Positions 32,855 through 41,319 of a DNA stretch of 64,000 bases are shown here, piece after piece. The translations under genes and the position numbers were made by a program. The notes beneath the pieces are model-generated. The model worked only from the letters and a program-made list of their open reading frames with translations, was not told the DNA's origin and made no database searches. The stretch lies in contig NZ_SJKD01000001.1 of the NCBI RefSeq assembly GCF_004331485.1, positions 186,001 through 250,000 on the forward strand, read 5' to 3'. This DNA is from Kribbella capetownensis (lineage in GTDB: Bacteria > Actinomycetota > Actinomycetes > Propionibacteriales > Kribbellaceae). Each line of letters begins with the position of its first letter. Position 1 is the stretch's first letter.

Positions 32855-32937
32855 GACGTGCCAGCGTACGCCGCGGATTGTGGGGTCGCCCCCTGTGTGG
32901 ACGATAATCAGGCGGGAGAGACGGAAGCGAGGTCGGG

Positions 32938-33561
32938 ATGCTCACGCCCAGGCACCAGGCGCTGCTGATGACGCTGGCGGGAATGACCGTCGGCGTTGCC
33001 GTGTTCGGCAGCGTGCTGGCGATCAACGGGAACCCGCTGGCGAGCGACAAACCCGAGGTCGTGAACAGCCAACCCACCCCAGGCACGACGACCCGTTCCG
33101 ACGGGCTGCAGGCCGACTCCCTGCGCTACACCGAGCAGACGTTCGGCACCGAGAAGGCGCCCGTCTCGGCCGAGGTCCCGGCCGGCTGGAAGAGCAGCCA
33201 GACGGGCACCCGGCCGCGCTTCATGGATCCGGCCGGCGTCTGGCAGATCCGGTTCGACACCCGCGGCAGCAAGTCGTCGCCGGACAAGCTGGTGGACGGC
33301 CGCGCGAAGAGCATCGACGAGCAGGACCTGGACGTGATCAGCCGCGCCGACGGCACCCTGATCTACACGTACGTCGACCAGAACCGCGGCCGGCGGATGG
33401 GCCTGTCGCGCTTCGTTTCCACCGACGGCGGCGAGAGCTCCGCGATCGAGATCACCGTCGGCGGCCGCCCGCAGGACGAGGCCGGACTGCGCGCCGTACT
33501 CGAGCGCGCCACCCAGTCCCTGCAGATGCCGTCCTCAAGCGGCGACAACCGCCCGAACTGA
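32938..33561 (+). CDS. Membrane-anchored exported protein of unknown function
   Basis: This 207-residue protein has one N-terminal helix (ALLMTLAGMTVGVAVFGSVLAI) and a polar linker, then a domain of about 135 residues that reads as alternating strands: SLRYTEQTFG, VSAEVPAGWK, VWQIRFDTRG, GTLIYTYVDQ, MGLSRFVS. It resembles small actinobacterial lipoprotein-like domains related to LpqN/PsbP (APAGW motif followed by strands). GAGG lies 5 bases before the ATG. It converges on the TAP-like hydrolase gene with only 2 bp between stop codons. Function not known. Confidence 0.82.
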   Translation: MLTPRHQALLMTLAGMTVGVAVFGSVLAINGNPLASDKPEVVNSQPTPGTTTRSDGLQADSLRYTEQTFGTEKAPVSAEVPAGWKSSQTGTRPRFMDPAGVWQIRFDTRGSKSSPDKLVDGRAKSIDEQDLDVISRADGTLIYTYVDQNRGRRMGLSRFVSTDGGESSAIEITVGGRPQDEAGLRAVLERATQSLQMPSSSGDNRPN

Positions 33562-33563
33562 CC

Positions 33564-35102
33564 TCAGCACTTGATGTCGGCGGTCGGCGCGGTGCCCTGC
33601 AGCAGGTAGGTCTCCACCGCGTTGTCGACGCACTCGTTCCCAGCCTTGTAACCGGTGTGCCCGTCACCGTCCCGAGTGACCAGGACACCGCTTTCCAGCT
33701 GGTGGGCCAGGCCGACGGCCCAGGCGTACGGCGTGGCCGGGTCGCGGGTCGTGCCGACGACCACGATCGGCTTCGCGCCGGGCGCCTTGATCGGGTGCGG
33801 CTTGTCCTCCGGCTTCACCGGCCAGTTCGCGCACGCCACCGAGCCCCACAACAGGAACGACCCGAACCGCGGTGAGGCGGCCTTGTACTCCGGCTCCTCG
33901 GCCTTGGCCTGGGCGACCGACGTGATGTCCGGGCGGTCCAGGCAGTTGACCGCATAGATGACCTCGTTCTGGTTGTTCTCGTACCCGGACGGCTTGCGGC
34001 CGGTGTACTCGTCAGCGAGCGCGAGCAGTCGCGCGCCCTTGCCGTCGAGGCCGTCCAGGACCGCATCCTCGAGCCGCGGCCAGAAGTCCTTCAGGTACAG
34101 CGGGTAGATCACCCCGAGCACCACCAGGGCCTGCGTGACCTGGCGTTTCCCATCGCCCGGGAGCGGAGTTGCGTCGCTGTCGTTGATCAGCTTGTCGACC
34201 TTCGCGAGCACCTCCGCCTTGGTGCTGCCGAGCCGGCAGGACCGTTGCGCACAGTCCTCCGCGAACGCGTCCAGCGCGGTGTCGAAGCCCTTCGCCTGGG
34301 CGATGTTGTTCTGCTCCGAGGTCTTCGACGGGTCGACCGCGCCGTCGAGCACGAGCCGGCCGACGTTCTTCGGGAACAGTTCGGCGTACGTCGCGCCAAG
34401 GTAGGTGCCGTACGACATGCCGAGGTAGTACAGCTGGGGATCGCCGACGATGCCCCGCAGTACGTCGATGTCGCGGGCGGCGTCCTTGGTCGACACGTGC
34501 GGCAGGAGGTCGCCGGAGCGCTGCTCACAGCCGTCGGCCAGGATCTTCGCCTCGCTGTTCAGCTCGTTGATCTCGGCCTCGTCGTCCGGGCTGCCGTCGG
34601 CCGCGATGAACTTGTCCAACTGCTCGGTGTCCAGGCACTTTACCGGCGTCGACTCGCCCACCCCGCGCGGGTCCCAGCCGATCACGTCGAACTTCCGCAG
34701 CAACGGCTGCCCAAGCACGAACCCGGCCGAAGCGGCGAACTCCTGCCCCGACCCACCCGGCCCGCCGGGGTTGATGAACAGCGTCCCGATCTTCCCGCCA
34801 CGGTCCCGCGCGAGCACCTTCCGCGCCCGCAGCTCGATCGTCTGACCGGTCGGCTTCGAGTAGTCCAGCGGCACGGTGATGGTCGCGCACTGCTGGTTGG
34901 AACCGCAGCGCTCCCAGTCCGGCTGCTGCTGGTAGAACTTCTCCAGCCCCGCCGGGATCGGCCCGGCCGGGCCTTTCGGCTGGCCGGGACTCGAGCCGGC
35001 CGTCCCGCCGTTCTCCCCATCCTGGGCCCGGCTCGCCACCCCACATCCACTCGCCAGTACCGCAACGGCTGCCAGCAACACGGTAGTCATGCGGAATTTC
35101 AC
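33564..35102 (-). CDS. Exported alpha/beta hydrolase, tripeptidyl aminopeptidase (TAP) type
   Basis: This is a 512-residue exported peptidase-like hydrolase. The N-terminal helix VLLAAVAVLASGC gives a lipobox-like cysteine, so it is probably a lipoprotein. The hydrolase core has NPGGPGGSG (oxyanion region), DPRGVGES, the nucleophile elbow GMSYGT, and near the C-terminus TTRDPATPY (Asp) and RDGDGHT (His), the catalytic triad of the SlpD/SlpE/TAP family with its TAP C-terminal domain. Cysteines (RCGSNQQCA, VKCLD) fit disulfides outside the cell. The GTG overlaps the ricT stop (GTGA), so it is coupled to that gene. Confidence 0.93.
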   Translation of the reverse strand: MKFRMTTVLLAAVAVLASGCGVASRAQDGENGGTAGSSPGQPKGPAGPIPAGLEKFYQQQPDWERCGSNQQCATITVPLDYSKPTGQTIELRARKVLARDRGGKIGTLFINPGGPGGSGQEFAASAGFVLGQPLLRKFDVIGWDPRGVGESTPVKCLDTEQLDKFIAADGSPDDEAEINELNSEAKILADGCEQRSGDLLPHVSTKDAARDIDVLRGIVGDPQLYYLGMSYGTYLGATYAELFPKNVGRLVLDGAVDPSKTSEQNNIAQAKGFDTALDAFAEDCAQRSCRLGSTKAEVLAKVDKLINDSDATPLPGDGKRQVTQALVVLGVIYPLYLKDFWPRLEDAVLDGLDGKGARLLALADEYTGRKPSGYENNQNEVIYAVNCLDRPDITSVAQAKAEEPEYKAASPRFGSFLLWGSVACANWPVKPEDKPHPIKAPGAKPIVVVGTTRDPATPYAWAVGLAHQLESGVLVTRDGDGHTGYKAGNECVDNAVETYLLQGTAPTADIKC

Positions 35103-36154
35103 TGCGGGGCGTCTCCCTCGTCCTCGTGATGCAGGCGCCGACGGCGCCGGGGCTTGCGGCGGCGCCGCTGCTCCGTGGTCTCCTCCACCGGGCCCGCGGA
35201 TTCCTCCGTGAGGTGCACCACCATGGTCTCCGGCGTGGGGGTCGGCGCGGTCCCCGGCGCGGTCTCCGGCTCGTCCGGTCCGGCGTCCGCCAGGTCCTCG
35301 GGCAGCGGCGCGTCGGGCGTCGTCGTACTGGAGGCTTCGTACTGCTGCCGCGGGGAACACACGTCCGCGCGGCTGCAGGCGCACCGCCGGCCCGATGCGG
35401 CCAGCCGGACGACCACGGTGTCGCTCGGCACGTTGTGTCCGACCACCACTCCATCACCCGCGGGGGTCTCCACCGGCGTACCGACGGACGGCGCCTTGGC
35501 GTTGAACTCCTGGTAGAGCGGGTGCTCGTACTTCAGGCAGCACATCAGCCGTCCGCACGCACCGGAGATCTTCAGCGGGTTCAGCGGTAGATCCTGGTCC
35601 TTCGCCATCCGCACACTGACCGGCTCGAAGTCCTTCAGGAACGTCGCGCAGCACAGGTCCCGCCCGCACGGCCCGATCCCGCCCTGCAGCCGGGCCTCGT
35701 CGCGGGCTCCGACCTGGCGCAGCTCGATCCGCGCCCGGAGTCCGCGAGCCAGATCCCGTACGAGCTCGCGGAAGTCGACCCGGTGTGGCGCGGAGAAGTA
35801 CACGATGACCAGTTGGTCCACGTCCGGCCGCCGGTCGACGAAGTCGATGCCGACCACCTTCATCGGCAGCCCGTGCTGGCGGATCAGCCGCTTCGCGATC
35901 ACCCGCGCGTCCGCCCGGCGCACCCGGTTCGCCTCGTCCCGGTCCAGATCGTCCGCCGTGGCGATCCCGTCACACAGCGGCAGCCCGCCGATCTCCTCCG
36001 TCACGTACTGCGGCGCCCAGACACACTCAGCCACCTCAGGCCCGTCATCGGTCGGCACCAACACCTTGTCCCCGACGCGCGGACGATGCGGGCCGGGGTC
36101 CAGGTAGTAGAGCCGCCCGTACCGCTCGAACGACACCGCCATAACCATGCCCAC
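35099..36154 (-). CDS. ricT: PSP1 C-terminal/RicT family protein
   Basis: This is a 351-residue cytoplasmic protein with the PSP1 domain (about 75-250). Signatures are IELRQVGARDEARLQGGIG in part, GPCGRDLCCATFL and GACGRLMCCLKYE; these paired cysteines in Bacillus RicT help bind a 4Fe-4S cluster in the RicAFT complex that affects RNA processing. RicA and RicF are not seen here. A long acidic/Pro-Thr tail ending in an Arg-rich patch (RRRRKPRRRRRLHH) is unusual and could bind nucleic acid. The GTG start follows TACTCT by 7 bases, suggesting leaderless expression. Its position next to holB and tmk is conserved in actinobacteria. Confidence 0.92.
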   Translation of the reverse strand: MGMVMAVSFERYGRLYYLDPGPHRPRVGDKVLVPTDDGPEVAECVWAPQYVTEEIGGLPLCDGIATADDLDRDEANRVRRADARVIAKRLIRQHGLPMKVVGIDFVDRRPDVDQLVIVYFSAPHRVDFRELVRDLARGLRARIELRQVGARDEARLQGGIGPCGRDLCCATFLKDFEPVSVRMAKDQDLPLNPLKISGACGRLMCCLKYEHPLYQEFNAKAPSVGTPVETPAGDGVVVGHNVPSDTVVVRLAASGRRCACSRADVCSPRQQYEASSTTTPDAPLPEDLADAGPDEPETAPGTAPTPTPETMVVHLTEESAGPVEETTEQRRRRKPRRRRRLHHEDEGDAPQ

Positions 36155-36161
36155 GCCAGCC

Positions 36162-36167
36162 AGAGTA
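36162..36167 (-). promoter_or_regulatory. -10 box of ricT (leaderless)
   Basis: TACTCT on the minus strand ends 7 bases before GTG 36154. It favours that start over the GTG at 36175 and the ATGs at 36148 and 36142. Confidence 0.5.
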
Positions 36168-36229
36168 CTGGCCAACCCCCGCCGGCAGTCATTCCACGCG
36201 GCTACTCCATGACCTGTCTGGGCCGAGTG

Positions 36230-37288
36230 TTAACGGTGGGTGTTCTTGATTGTGCCTCTGAGAGTTTCGCCTTCGGGGGCGTAGGCGGCGCAGATCACCA
36301 GGCGGTCCTGGTCGTTCCAGAGGTCTTCGTCGGGGGTCCAGTAGGACATGTCGAGCTCCGAGGTGGCCGCGCTCTTGCCGACGTACTTGGCGAACTCCGC
36401 TGCGCAACTGCTCTTCGCGGCCTTCTCCACGCCTCGTTCGCCGGGGTACGGGCCGTCCGGGAGGGTGACGTCGGCGACGATCTCGCCGTCGTGCTCCTCC
36501 GAGCAGGGTTGGCGCAGCGCCTCGCCCTCATCGGTACCGTCGTCGAAGCACTCGCCGACGGCCAGATCCTCTACGTACGTGGTCGTCGGCGTGTACGACG
36601 TGGTGGGCTGGGGTGCGCCGTAGTAGTCGTCGTCGCGGTCCGAGCCGACGGCGATCATCACCACGATCAGGCCCAGCCAGAAGATCGTGACCAGGCCGCC
36701 GACGACGATGCCGGTGATTGCCAGCCCGGTACCGCTCTGCCGGCGCTTCTTGATCTGTACGAGCGCCCCGATGCCGAGACCGACCGCCACCGGAGCCGCG
36801 ATCGAGAACACGATGCTGCCCAGACCGGTCACCAGGGCCGCGGTCGCGAGCGAGTTGGTGACGTTCGTCGCCGCCCCCGGATACCCATACCCGTACGCCG
36901 CCGGAAACTGCCCGTACCCCGGCTGCCCATACCCCGGCTGCCCGTACCCGGGCTGTCCGTACGGCGGCTGCCCGTAGTGCGGTTGCCCATACCCCTGCTG
37001 TGGTTGACCATACGGCCCCGGCTGACCGTAAGGCTGCTGCCCATAAGGCTGCGGCCCGTACGCCGGTCGCCCCGGCGGCGGCTGCGGTTGCCCCGGCGCC
37101 ACCCAAGGCCCAGCGGCCGGCTGCTGAGCGCCCGGCTGCTGACCCGCACTCGGCCGTTGGCCCGGACTCGGCTGTTGGCCCGGACTTGGCTGTTGAGCAG
37201 GCGGGCGTCCGGCACGGCCGTAGGTCGGGAACGACCTCGGCGTGTCCTGTGGCCGGTCCGGCTCCGGACCGTACGGTGGTTGACTCAC
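36230..37288 (-). CDS. DUF4190/septum-formation-type membrane protein with GYGQP repeats
   Basis: This is a 352-residue protein. The first 140 residues are disordered, rich in Pro, Gly, Gln and Tyr, and include tandem YGQPG units. Two membrane helices follow in a DUF4190 domain ([42 protein letters not shown]). The C-terminal exported domain of about 110 residues has [18 protein letters not shown], and [12 protein letters not shown], as in the septum_form family. The motif [15 protein letters not shown] is shared with the next gene. A GGGGGA purine run precedes the GTG. Likely an envelope or division-site protein; function not shown. Confidence 0.86.
   Translation of the reverse strand: MSQPPYGPEPDRPQDTPRSFPTYGRAGRPPAQQPSPGQQPSPGQRPSAGQQPGAQQPAAGPWVAPGQPQPPPGRPAYGPQPYGQQPYGQPGPYGQPQQGYGQPHYGQPPYGQPGYGQPGYGQPGYGQFPAAYGYGYPGAATNVTNSLATAALVTGLGSIVFSIAAPVAVGLGIGALVQIKKRRQSGTGLAITGIVVGGLVTIFWLGLIVVMIAVGSDRDDDYYGAPQPTTSYTPTTTYVEDLAVGECFDDGTDEGEALRQPCSEEHDGEIVADVTLPDGPYPGERGVEKAAKSSCAAEFAKYVGKSAATSELDMSYWTPDEDLWNDQDRLVICAAYAPEGETLRGTIKNTHR
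36911..37000. repeat. Six tandem 15-bp repeats coding GYGQP-like units
   Basis: Units of the form cccgtaccccggctg repeat every 15 bp from 36911 to 37000 with increasing divergence to the right. They encode the Tyr-Gly-Gln-Pro-Gly tract of the DUF4190 protein and could change copy number by slippage. Confidence 0.85.
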
Positions 37289-37315
37289 GCTTCCCCCAGC
37301 AATCCGCCGCGACAG

Positions 37316-37984
37316 CTACCGCTGCGACCCGCGCATGCTACCGGTCAACCGGGTCCCCGGCATCCCGACCAGGCACAGGACGTTGCCGTCAGCAACAGCG
37401 TGATCCTCCAGCACCACGTAGTACATGTCCAGCTCGGACTGCTCGTACGGCTTCCCGACGAACGTCTTGAACGCCGTCGCGCACTGCTGCGTCGCGACCG
37501 TCTGGGTCTCCTCCGCAGACAGTCCGGCCAGGTTCGCCCGGACCATCGCGTACGCCTCGCCCGTGTGCGCGATCGCGCAGTCCTGGATCCGCACCAGCCG
37601 CAGCGTCTCCGCCTCGAGGTCCGCGTCGAAGCACTGCTCCACGCGCACCTCCGCGATGCCTACCGTGCGGCCGATGCCCGCCTTCCGTTCGCCGTACAGG
37701 TTGAGGCCGACCGCGACGCTGGTAGCGATCACCCAGCAGAGCGTGATCGCCAACGCACCGTACGCGAGGCCCTTACCTCGGGCGCCGGTCCGCTTGATCC
37801 GGCGCAGCGCGATCCCGGCCAGGACCAGCGCCACCGGCACCAGGCCGGGCAGGCTGGTCACGAAGGCCGCGACGGCATAGCGATCCTGCCGCTGCTGGGC
37901 CGGCGTCGGGACGCCCTCCAGCCAGGACTCTGCCGACGGCAGCGACGGCCGCGCAGGCTGGATCGGAGAGTGCGGCTGGGTCAT
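37316..37984 (-). CDS. DUF4190/septum-formation-type membrane protein, second paralog
   Basis: This 222-residue protein has a short polar N-terminus, two membrane helices (VAAFVTSLPGLVPVALVLAGIAL and LAYGALAITLCWVIATSVAV) and an exported C-terminal domain. QCFDADLEAE, CAIAHTGEAYAMV, QQCATAFKTFVG and SELDMYYVVLED line up with the same motifs in the larger gene downstream. The two are therefore paralogs in tandem, the other having gained the long repeat region. The ATG at 37984 aligns with the family; a longer frame upstream runs into the holB terminator. Role unknown, probably envelope-related. Confidence 0.84.
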   Translation of the reverse strand: MTQPHSPIQPARPSLPSAESWLEGVPTPAQQRQDRYAVAAFVTSLPGLVPVALVLAGIALRRIKRTGARGKGLAYGALAITLCWVIATSVAVGLNLYGERKAGIGRTVGIAEVRVEQCFDADLEAETLRLVRIQDCAIAHTGEAYAMVRANLAGLSAEETQTVATQQCATAFKTFVGKPYEQSELDMYYVVLEDHAVADGNVLCLVGMPGTRLTGSMRGSQR

Positions 37985-37997
37985 GGTGGTCCGTTCA

Positions 37998-38026
37998 GGC
38001 AAAACCGCCGAGCGGTCTGTTTTGCC
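37998..38026 (-). terminator. Hairpin terminator after holB
   Basis: On the minus strand GGCAAAAC pairs with GTTTTGCC (arms 38019-38026 and 37998-38005) around a 13-base GC loop, 75 bp after the holB stop. The right arm carries the T-run GTTTT. It separates the tmk-holB operon from the DUF4190 genes. Confidence 0.6.
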
Positions 38027-38101
38027 CGGACACCCAGTCATCGGACTCGCCGGTCTCGGTGTTACATCGGCCGCCCGCTAACCGGACGCGGGGGCTGCCC
38101 G

Positions 38102-39304
38102 CTAGTCGGACGCCAGTCTCACGAACGGGCTGGCCGAGCCCTCGAACAGTGCGATCATGACTGCTTCCAGCGCCATCAGCGGAGCGACGTTCGTCACGAT
38201 CGCCTCCCGGCAGCCTGACAGTGCGTCGATCCGTCGCAGCGTCTGCTCCGGTGTGGTCCGGGCTGCCAACTGCTCGACCGGGCGACTGAGTTCGGCGTTG
38301 ATCAGCTCGGAGCCGGCGTGGGTCTGCACCACCAGCACGTCCCGGTAGAGCGCGATCAGGTCGACCAGTGACCGGTCCAGCACGTCGCGTTCCCAGCGCT
38401 TGGCCCGGGCCTTCTGCTGCTCCTCGAGCTCCTTGATCGCGGCGCCCGCCTCGCGTGGCCTGGCCCCCTTGGTGCCGACGCCGAGCGCCTGCTCGAGCTC
38501 GGTCCGCTCCTTCTCGTCGACTCTCTCGGCGCTCGCCTTGGACTCTTCCTTGGCCGCGTCGAGCAGCTGCTGCGCCGACTTCAGGCAGGCACCGATGTCA
38601 CGCAGCGCGAACGGAACCTCGAGCACCTTCGTACGGCGCTCCCGCACCTGCTCGTCCCTCGCCAGCGCGCGGGCCCGGCCGATGTGCCCCTGCGCGGCCC
38701 GCGCCGCGAACCCGGCCAGCTCCGCATCAACCCCAAGCTTGCTCGTCAGCATGTCCGCCACCGCTGCCGCCGGAGGCGTCCGCAGCACCAGCAACCGGCA
38801 CCGCGACCGGATCGTCGGTACGACGTCCTCCACGGTCGGCGCGCACAGCACCCAGACCGTCCGTGGCGCCGGCTCCTCGATGCTCTTCAGCAACGCGTCC
38901 GCGGCCTGCTCGGTCAGCCGGTCCGCGTCCTCGACCACCATCACCTGCCAGCGGCCCTGGGTCGGGCTCATCGCGGCCCGGCGAACGAGTTCGCGGATCT
39001 CACTGACCCGGATCGACAACAGCTCGGTGCGGATCAGCGACACATCGGGGTGCGCACCGCTGAGCGCAGTACGGCACTCGTTGCACTCGCCACAGCCCTG
39101 GTTCGCACACTGGAGTGCGGCCGCGAACGCACGCCCGGCGTTCGATCGGCCGGATCCGGGCGGTCCGGTGATCAGCCAGGCATGCGTCATCCCGGCCACC
39201 GCGGCGCCGGTCTCCCCGCGCATGCCGGCCTCGGCCCCGGCCACAGCCTTCTTGAGTACGGCGATCGCCGGCTCCTGCCCGACGAGGTCGTCCCACACAC
39301 TCAT
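38102..39304 (-). CDS. holB: DNA polymerase III subunit delta prime
   Basis: This 400-residue clamp-loader subunit loads the sliding clamp during replication. The AAA+ domain begins MSVWDDLVGQEPAI. The P-loop reads GPPGSGRSNAG, with Arg in place of the usual Lys, as expected for the non-hydrolysing delta-prime subunit. The zinc-binding cysteines are in CANQGCGECNEC, and VVEDADRLTEQAADALLKSIEEP and SRCR (sensor/arginine-finger region) are typical. An insertion of charged helix (residues about 255-300, KEESKASAERVDEKERTELE) is common in actinobacteria. The ATG overlaps the tmk stop (ATGA), so the two are co-translated. Confidence 0.95.
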   Translation of the reverse strand: MSVWDDLVGQEPAIAVLKKAVAGAEAGMRGETGAAVAGMTHAWLITGPPGSGRSNAGRAFAAALQCANQGCGECNECRTALSGAHPDVSLIRTELLSIRVSEIRELVRRAAMSPTQGRWQVMVVEDADRLTEQAADALLKSIEEPAPRTVWVLCAPTVEDVVPTIRSRCRLLVLRTPPAAAVADMLTSKLGVDAELAGFAARAAQGHIGRARALARDEQVRERRTKVLEVPFALRDIGACLKSAQQLLDAAKEESKASAERVDEKERTELEQALGVGTKGARPREAGAAIKELEEQQKARAKRWERDVLDRSLVDLIALYRDVLVVQTHAGSELINAELSRPVEQLAARTTPEQTLRRIDALSGCREAIVTNVAPLMALEAVMIALFEGSASPFVRLASD

Positions 39305-41286
39305 AGGTCCACCTTCGGGAGCATTGGCTGGAGTCGGGCTCTAATTTGCTTGGCGATGTCCTCGCGGTCCTGGGTGGCGTCGAGGATCAGGTAGTGCTGC
39401 GGCTCGGTGGCCGCGAGCTCGAGGAACGCGTTGCGGACCCGCTCGTGGAAGTCGTGCGACTGCGCCTCGATCCGGTCCCGTTCGGCGAACCGGCCGAGTC
39501 CACTCCGCGGCGGCAGGTCGAGCAGGATGGTCAGGTTCGGCCGCAGGTCGTCGGTCGCCCAGCGGTTGACCCGCTCGACGTCGGACAGGTCCAGATCGCG
39601 CCCGGATCCCTGGTAGGCCAAGGCGGAGTCGACGTACCGGTCGGTGATGACGACCGCGCCGGCCTTCAGCGCGGGCTTGATCACCGAGTCCACGTGCTCG
39701 GCCTTGTCGGCGGCGTAGATGAGCGCCTCGGCGCGATGCGAGATGTCTCCCGTGGCCGGGTCCAGCACGATCTGCCGCAGCGTCTTGCCGAGGTCGGTCG
39801 CGCCGGGCTCGCGAGTGAGCAGGACCTGCTGGCCGTGTTCCTTCAGCCACTCCACCAGCAGCGCGGACTGGGTCGACTTCCCCGCGCCCTCACCGCCTTC
39901 GAGCGCGATGAACAGGCCGGTCGTCGGGTACACGCCCGGAGTCTTGCCGAAGCTGCGCCGGAGGTCACGCCAGAACGGGACGCCCGGGCGGTCATCCATC
40001 TGCCGCCAGGCGATCAGGCCGATCACCCCGGCCACGATCGCCGCGATCAGCATCGTCATCGAGGCACCGTTGTAGGTGACCGACTTGCCGCTGATCGAGT
40101 ACGTGTGCCGGCCGATCGCACCAGCCGCGAACGGCGCGATCGCCAGCGTCACCGCGAGCACCGTGCGTACGGCGGACTGCACGAAGGCGAAGGTCCGCCC
40201 GCGAACCGCGTCCGGCACCTCGAGACCGAGCAGCGTGTAGCCGGAGACCCAGGACGCGCCGGCGCAGAACCCGAGCAGGATCGCGATCATGGTGGCGATC
40301 TCGATCTGCTGGATCAAGGCCAGTCCGGTCAGGCAGATCCCCGATCCGACCAGCCCGGCCGCGAACAGCCGGCGCCGGGACAGTCCGGAGAACAGCCGCG
40401 GTCCGAACCCCATCCCGAGGGCGAGGCCGCCGAAGACAGCACCGAAGAGCACGCCGTACCCGGGGTCGCCGGCCCCGAGGTCCTCGACGTACGTGCGGCC
40501 GAGGCCGATGACCACCGCACCGGCGGCGAACGCCCCGGAGATGCCGACCACGAGTCCGCGGACCACCGGCGTACCGGTGACGTAGGACCAGCCCTCGACC
40601 ATGGTCCGCCACAGCGTCGGGTGGTCCTCGTGCTCGTGCACCGCGCGGCCGATCTCCGCGACCGAGACGATCGCGAGGGCCGAGATCACGAAGGTCGCGG
40701 CGTTCACGTACACGGCCAGGTCGACGGCGAAGTCGCCGGCCCACCGGAAGACGAGGGTGATCGCGGTGAAGACGACGGCGGCCGGCAGCGCGGTCCCGTA
40801 CGTCGTGATCAGGCTGATCTGGTTGGCCGCCTCGAGCCGGTGCCGCGGCACCAGGTTGGGCACGCTGGCGTCCTTGGCCGGGCCCCAGATCAGACTCACG
40901 ATCTCGATCAGCACCGTTGCCACCAGCACCCAGGTGAGTGTGCCGACGATCGGGATGCTGACGAAGAACGCGGCCCGGACCAGATCGCCGATGATCATCG
41001 TCCAGCGCCGGTCCAGCCGGTCCGCGATCCAGCCGGCCACCGGTCCCATCACCAGTGCGGGCAGCACGCGCAGGAACAGCACGCCGCCGATGGCGAAGTT
41101 CGCCGCCTGGTAGTCGTCACCGGCGAACGCCTTCGCCATCGCGGTCAGCGCCAGCAGGCCGATCCAGTCACCGAGGCTGGACAACCCGAACGCGATCCAC
41201 AGCCGCCGGAACGCCCGGATCCGCAACACCGCGCGCACGTCATGCGCCGGTGCGGGATCGGTCAGCGGGTCATATACCTCCGGCAC
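39301..41286 (-). CDS. tmk: MFS transporter-like/thymidylate kinase fusion
   Basis: This is a 661-residue fusion. Residues 1-445 form a 12-helix MFS_3-like domain (FRRLWIAFGLSSLGDWIGL; GWIADRLDRRWTMI), and 455-661 a complete dTMP kinase that makes dTDP for DNA synthesis. The kinase has P-loop FIALEGGEGAGKST, LTREPGATDLGK, ITDRYVDSALAYQG and the lid region RFAERDRIEAQ. Such fusions occur in several actinobacteria; the membrane part has no known substrate and may have lost transport. A TAGGCT box 6 bases before GTG 41286 supports that start (a TTG lies two codons earlier). It forms an operon with holB. Confidence 0.93.
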   Translation of the reverse strand: MPEVYDPLTDPAPAHDVRAVLRIRAFRRLWIAFGLSSLGDWIGLLALTAMAKAFAGDDYQAANFAIGGVLFLRVLPALVMGPVAGWIADRLDRRWTMIIGDLVRAAFFVSIPIVGTLTWVLVATVLIEIVSLIWGPAKDASVPNLVPRHRLEAANQISLITTYGTALPAAVVFTAITLVFRWAGDFAVDLAVYVNAATFVISALAIVSVAEIGRAVHEHEDHPTLWRTMVEGWSYVTGTPVVRGLVVGISGAFAAGAVVIGLGRTYVEDLGAGDPGYGVLFGAVFGGLALGMGFGPRLFSGLSRRRLFAAGLVGSGICLTGLALIQQIEIATMIAILLGFCAGASWVSGYTLLGLEVPDAVRGRTFAFVQSAVRTVLAVTLAIAPFAAGAIGRHTYSISGKSVTYNGASMTMLIAAIVAGVIGLIAWRQMDDRPGVPFWRDLRRSFGKTPGVYPTTGLFIALEGGEGAGKSTQSALLVEWLKEHGQQVLLTREPGATDLGKTLRQIVLDPATGDISHRAEALIYAADKAEHVDSVIKPALKAGAVVITDRYVDSALAYQGSGRDLDLSDVERVNRWATDDLRPNLTILLDLPPRSGLGRFAERDRIEAQSHDFHERVRNAFLELAATEPQHYLILDATQDREDIAKQIRARLQPMLPKVDL

Positions 41287-41292
41287 ACCCAA

Positions 41293-41319
41293 AGCCTAGT
41301 GCCTGGTCGACCAGGCACT
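41293..41319 (-). promoter_or_regulatory. tmk -10 box abutting a 22-bp perfect palindrome
   Basis: TAGGCT (minus strand, 41298-41293) lies 6 bases before the tmk GTG. A perfect 22-bp palindrome occupies 41298-41319, from the stop of the aminotransferase up to the -10 box. It can fold into a hairpin that ends the aminotransferase transcript, and it also overlaps the promoter region of tmk, so it may be terminator, operator or both. Confidence 0.65.
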
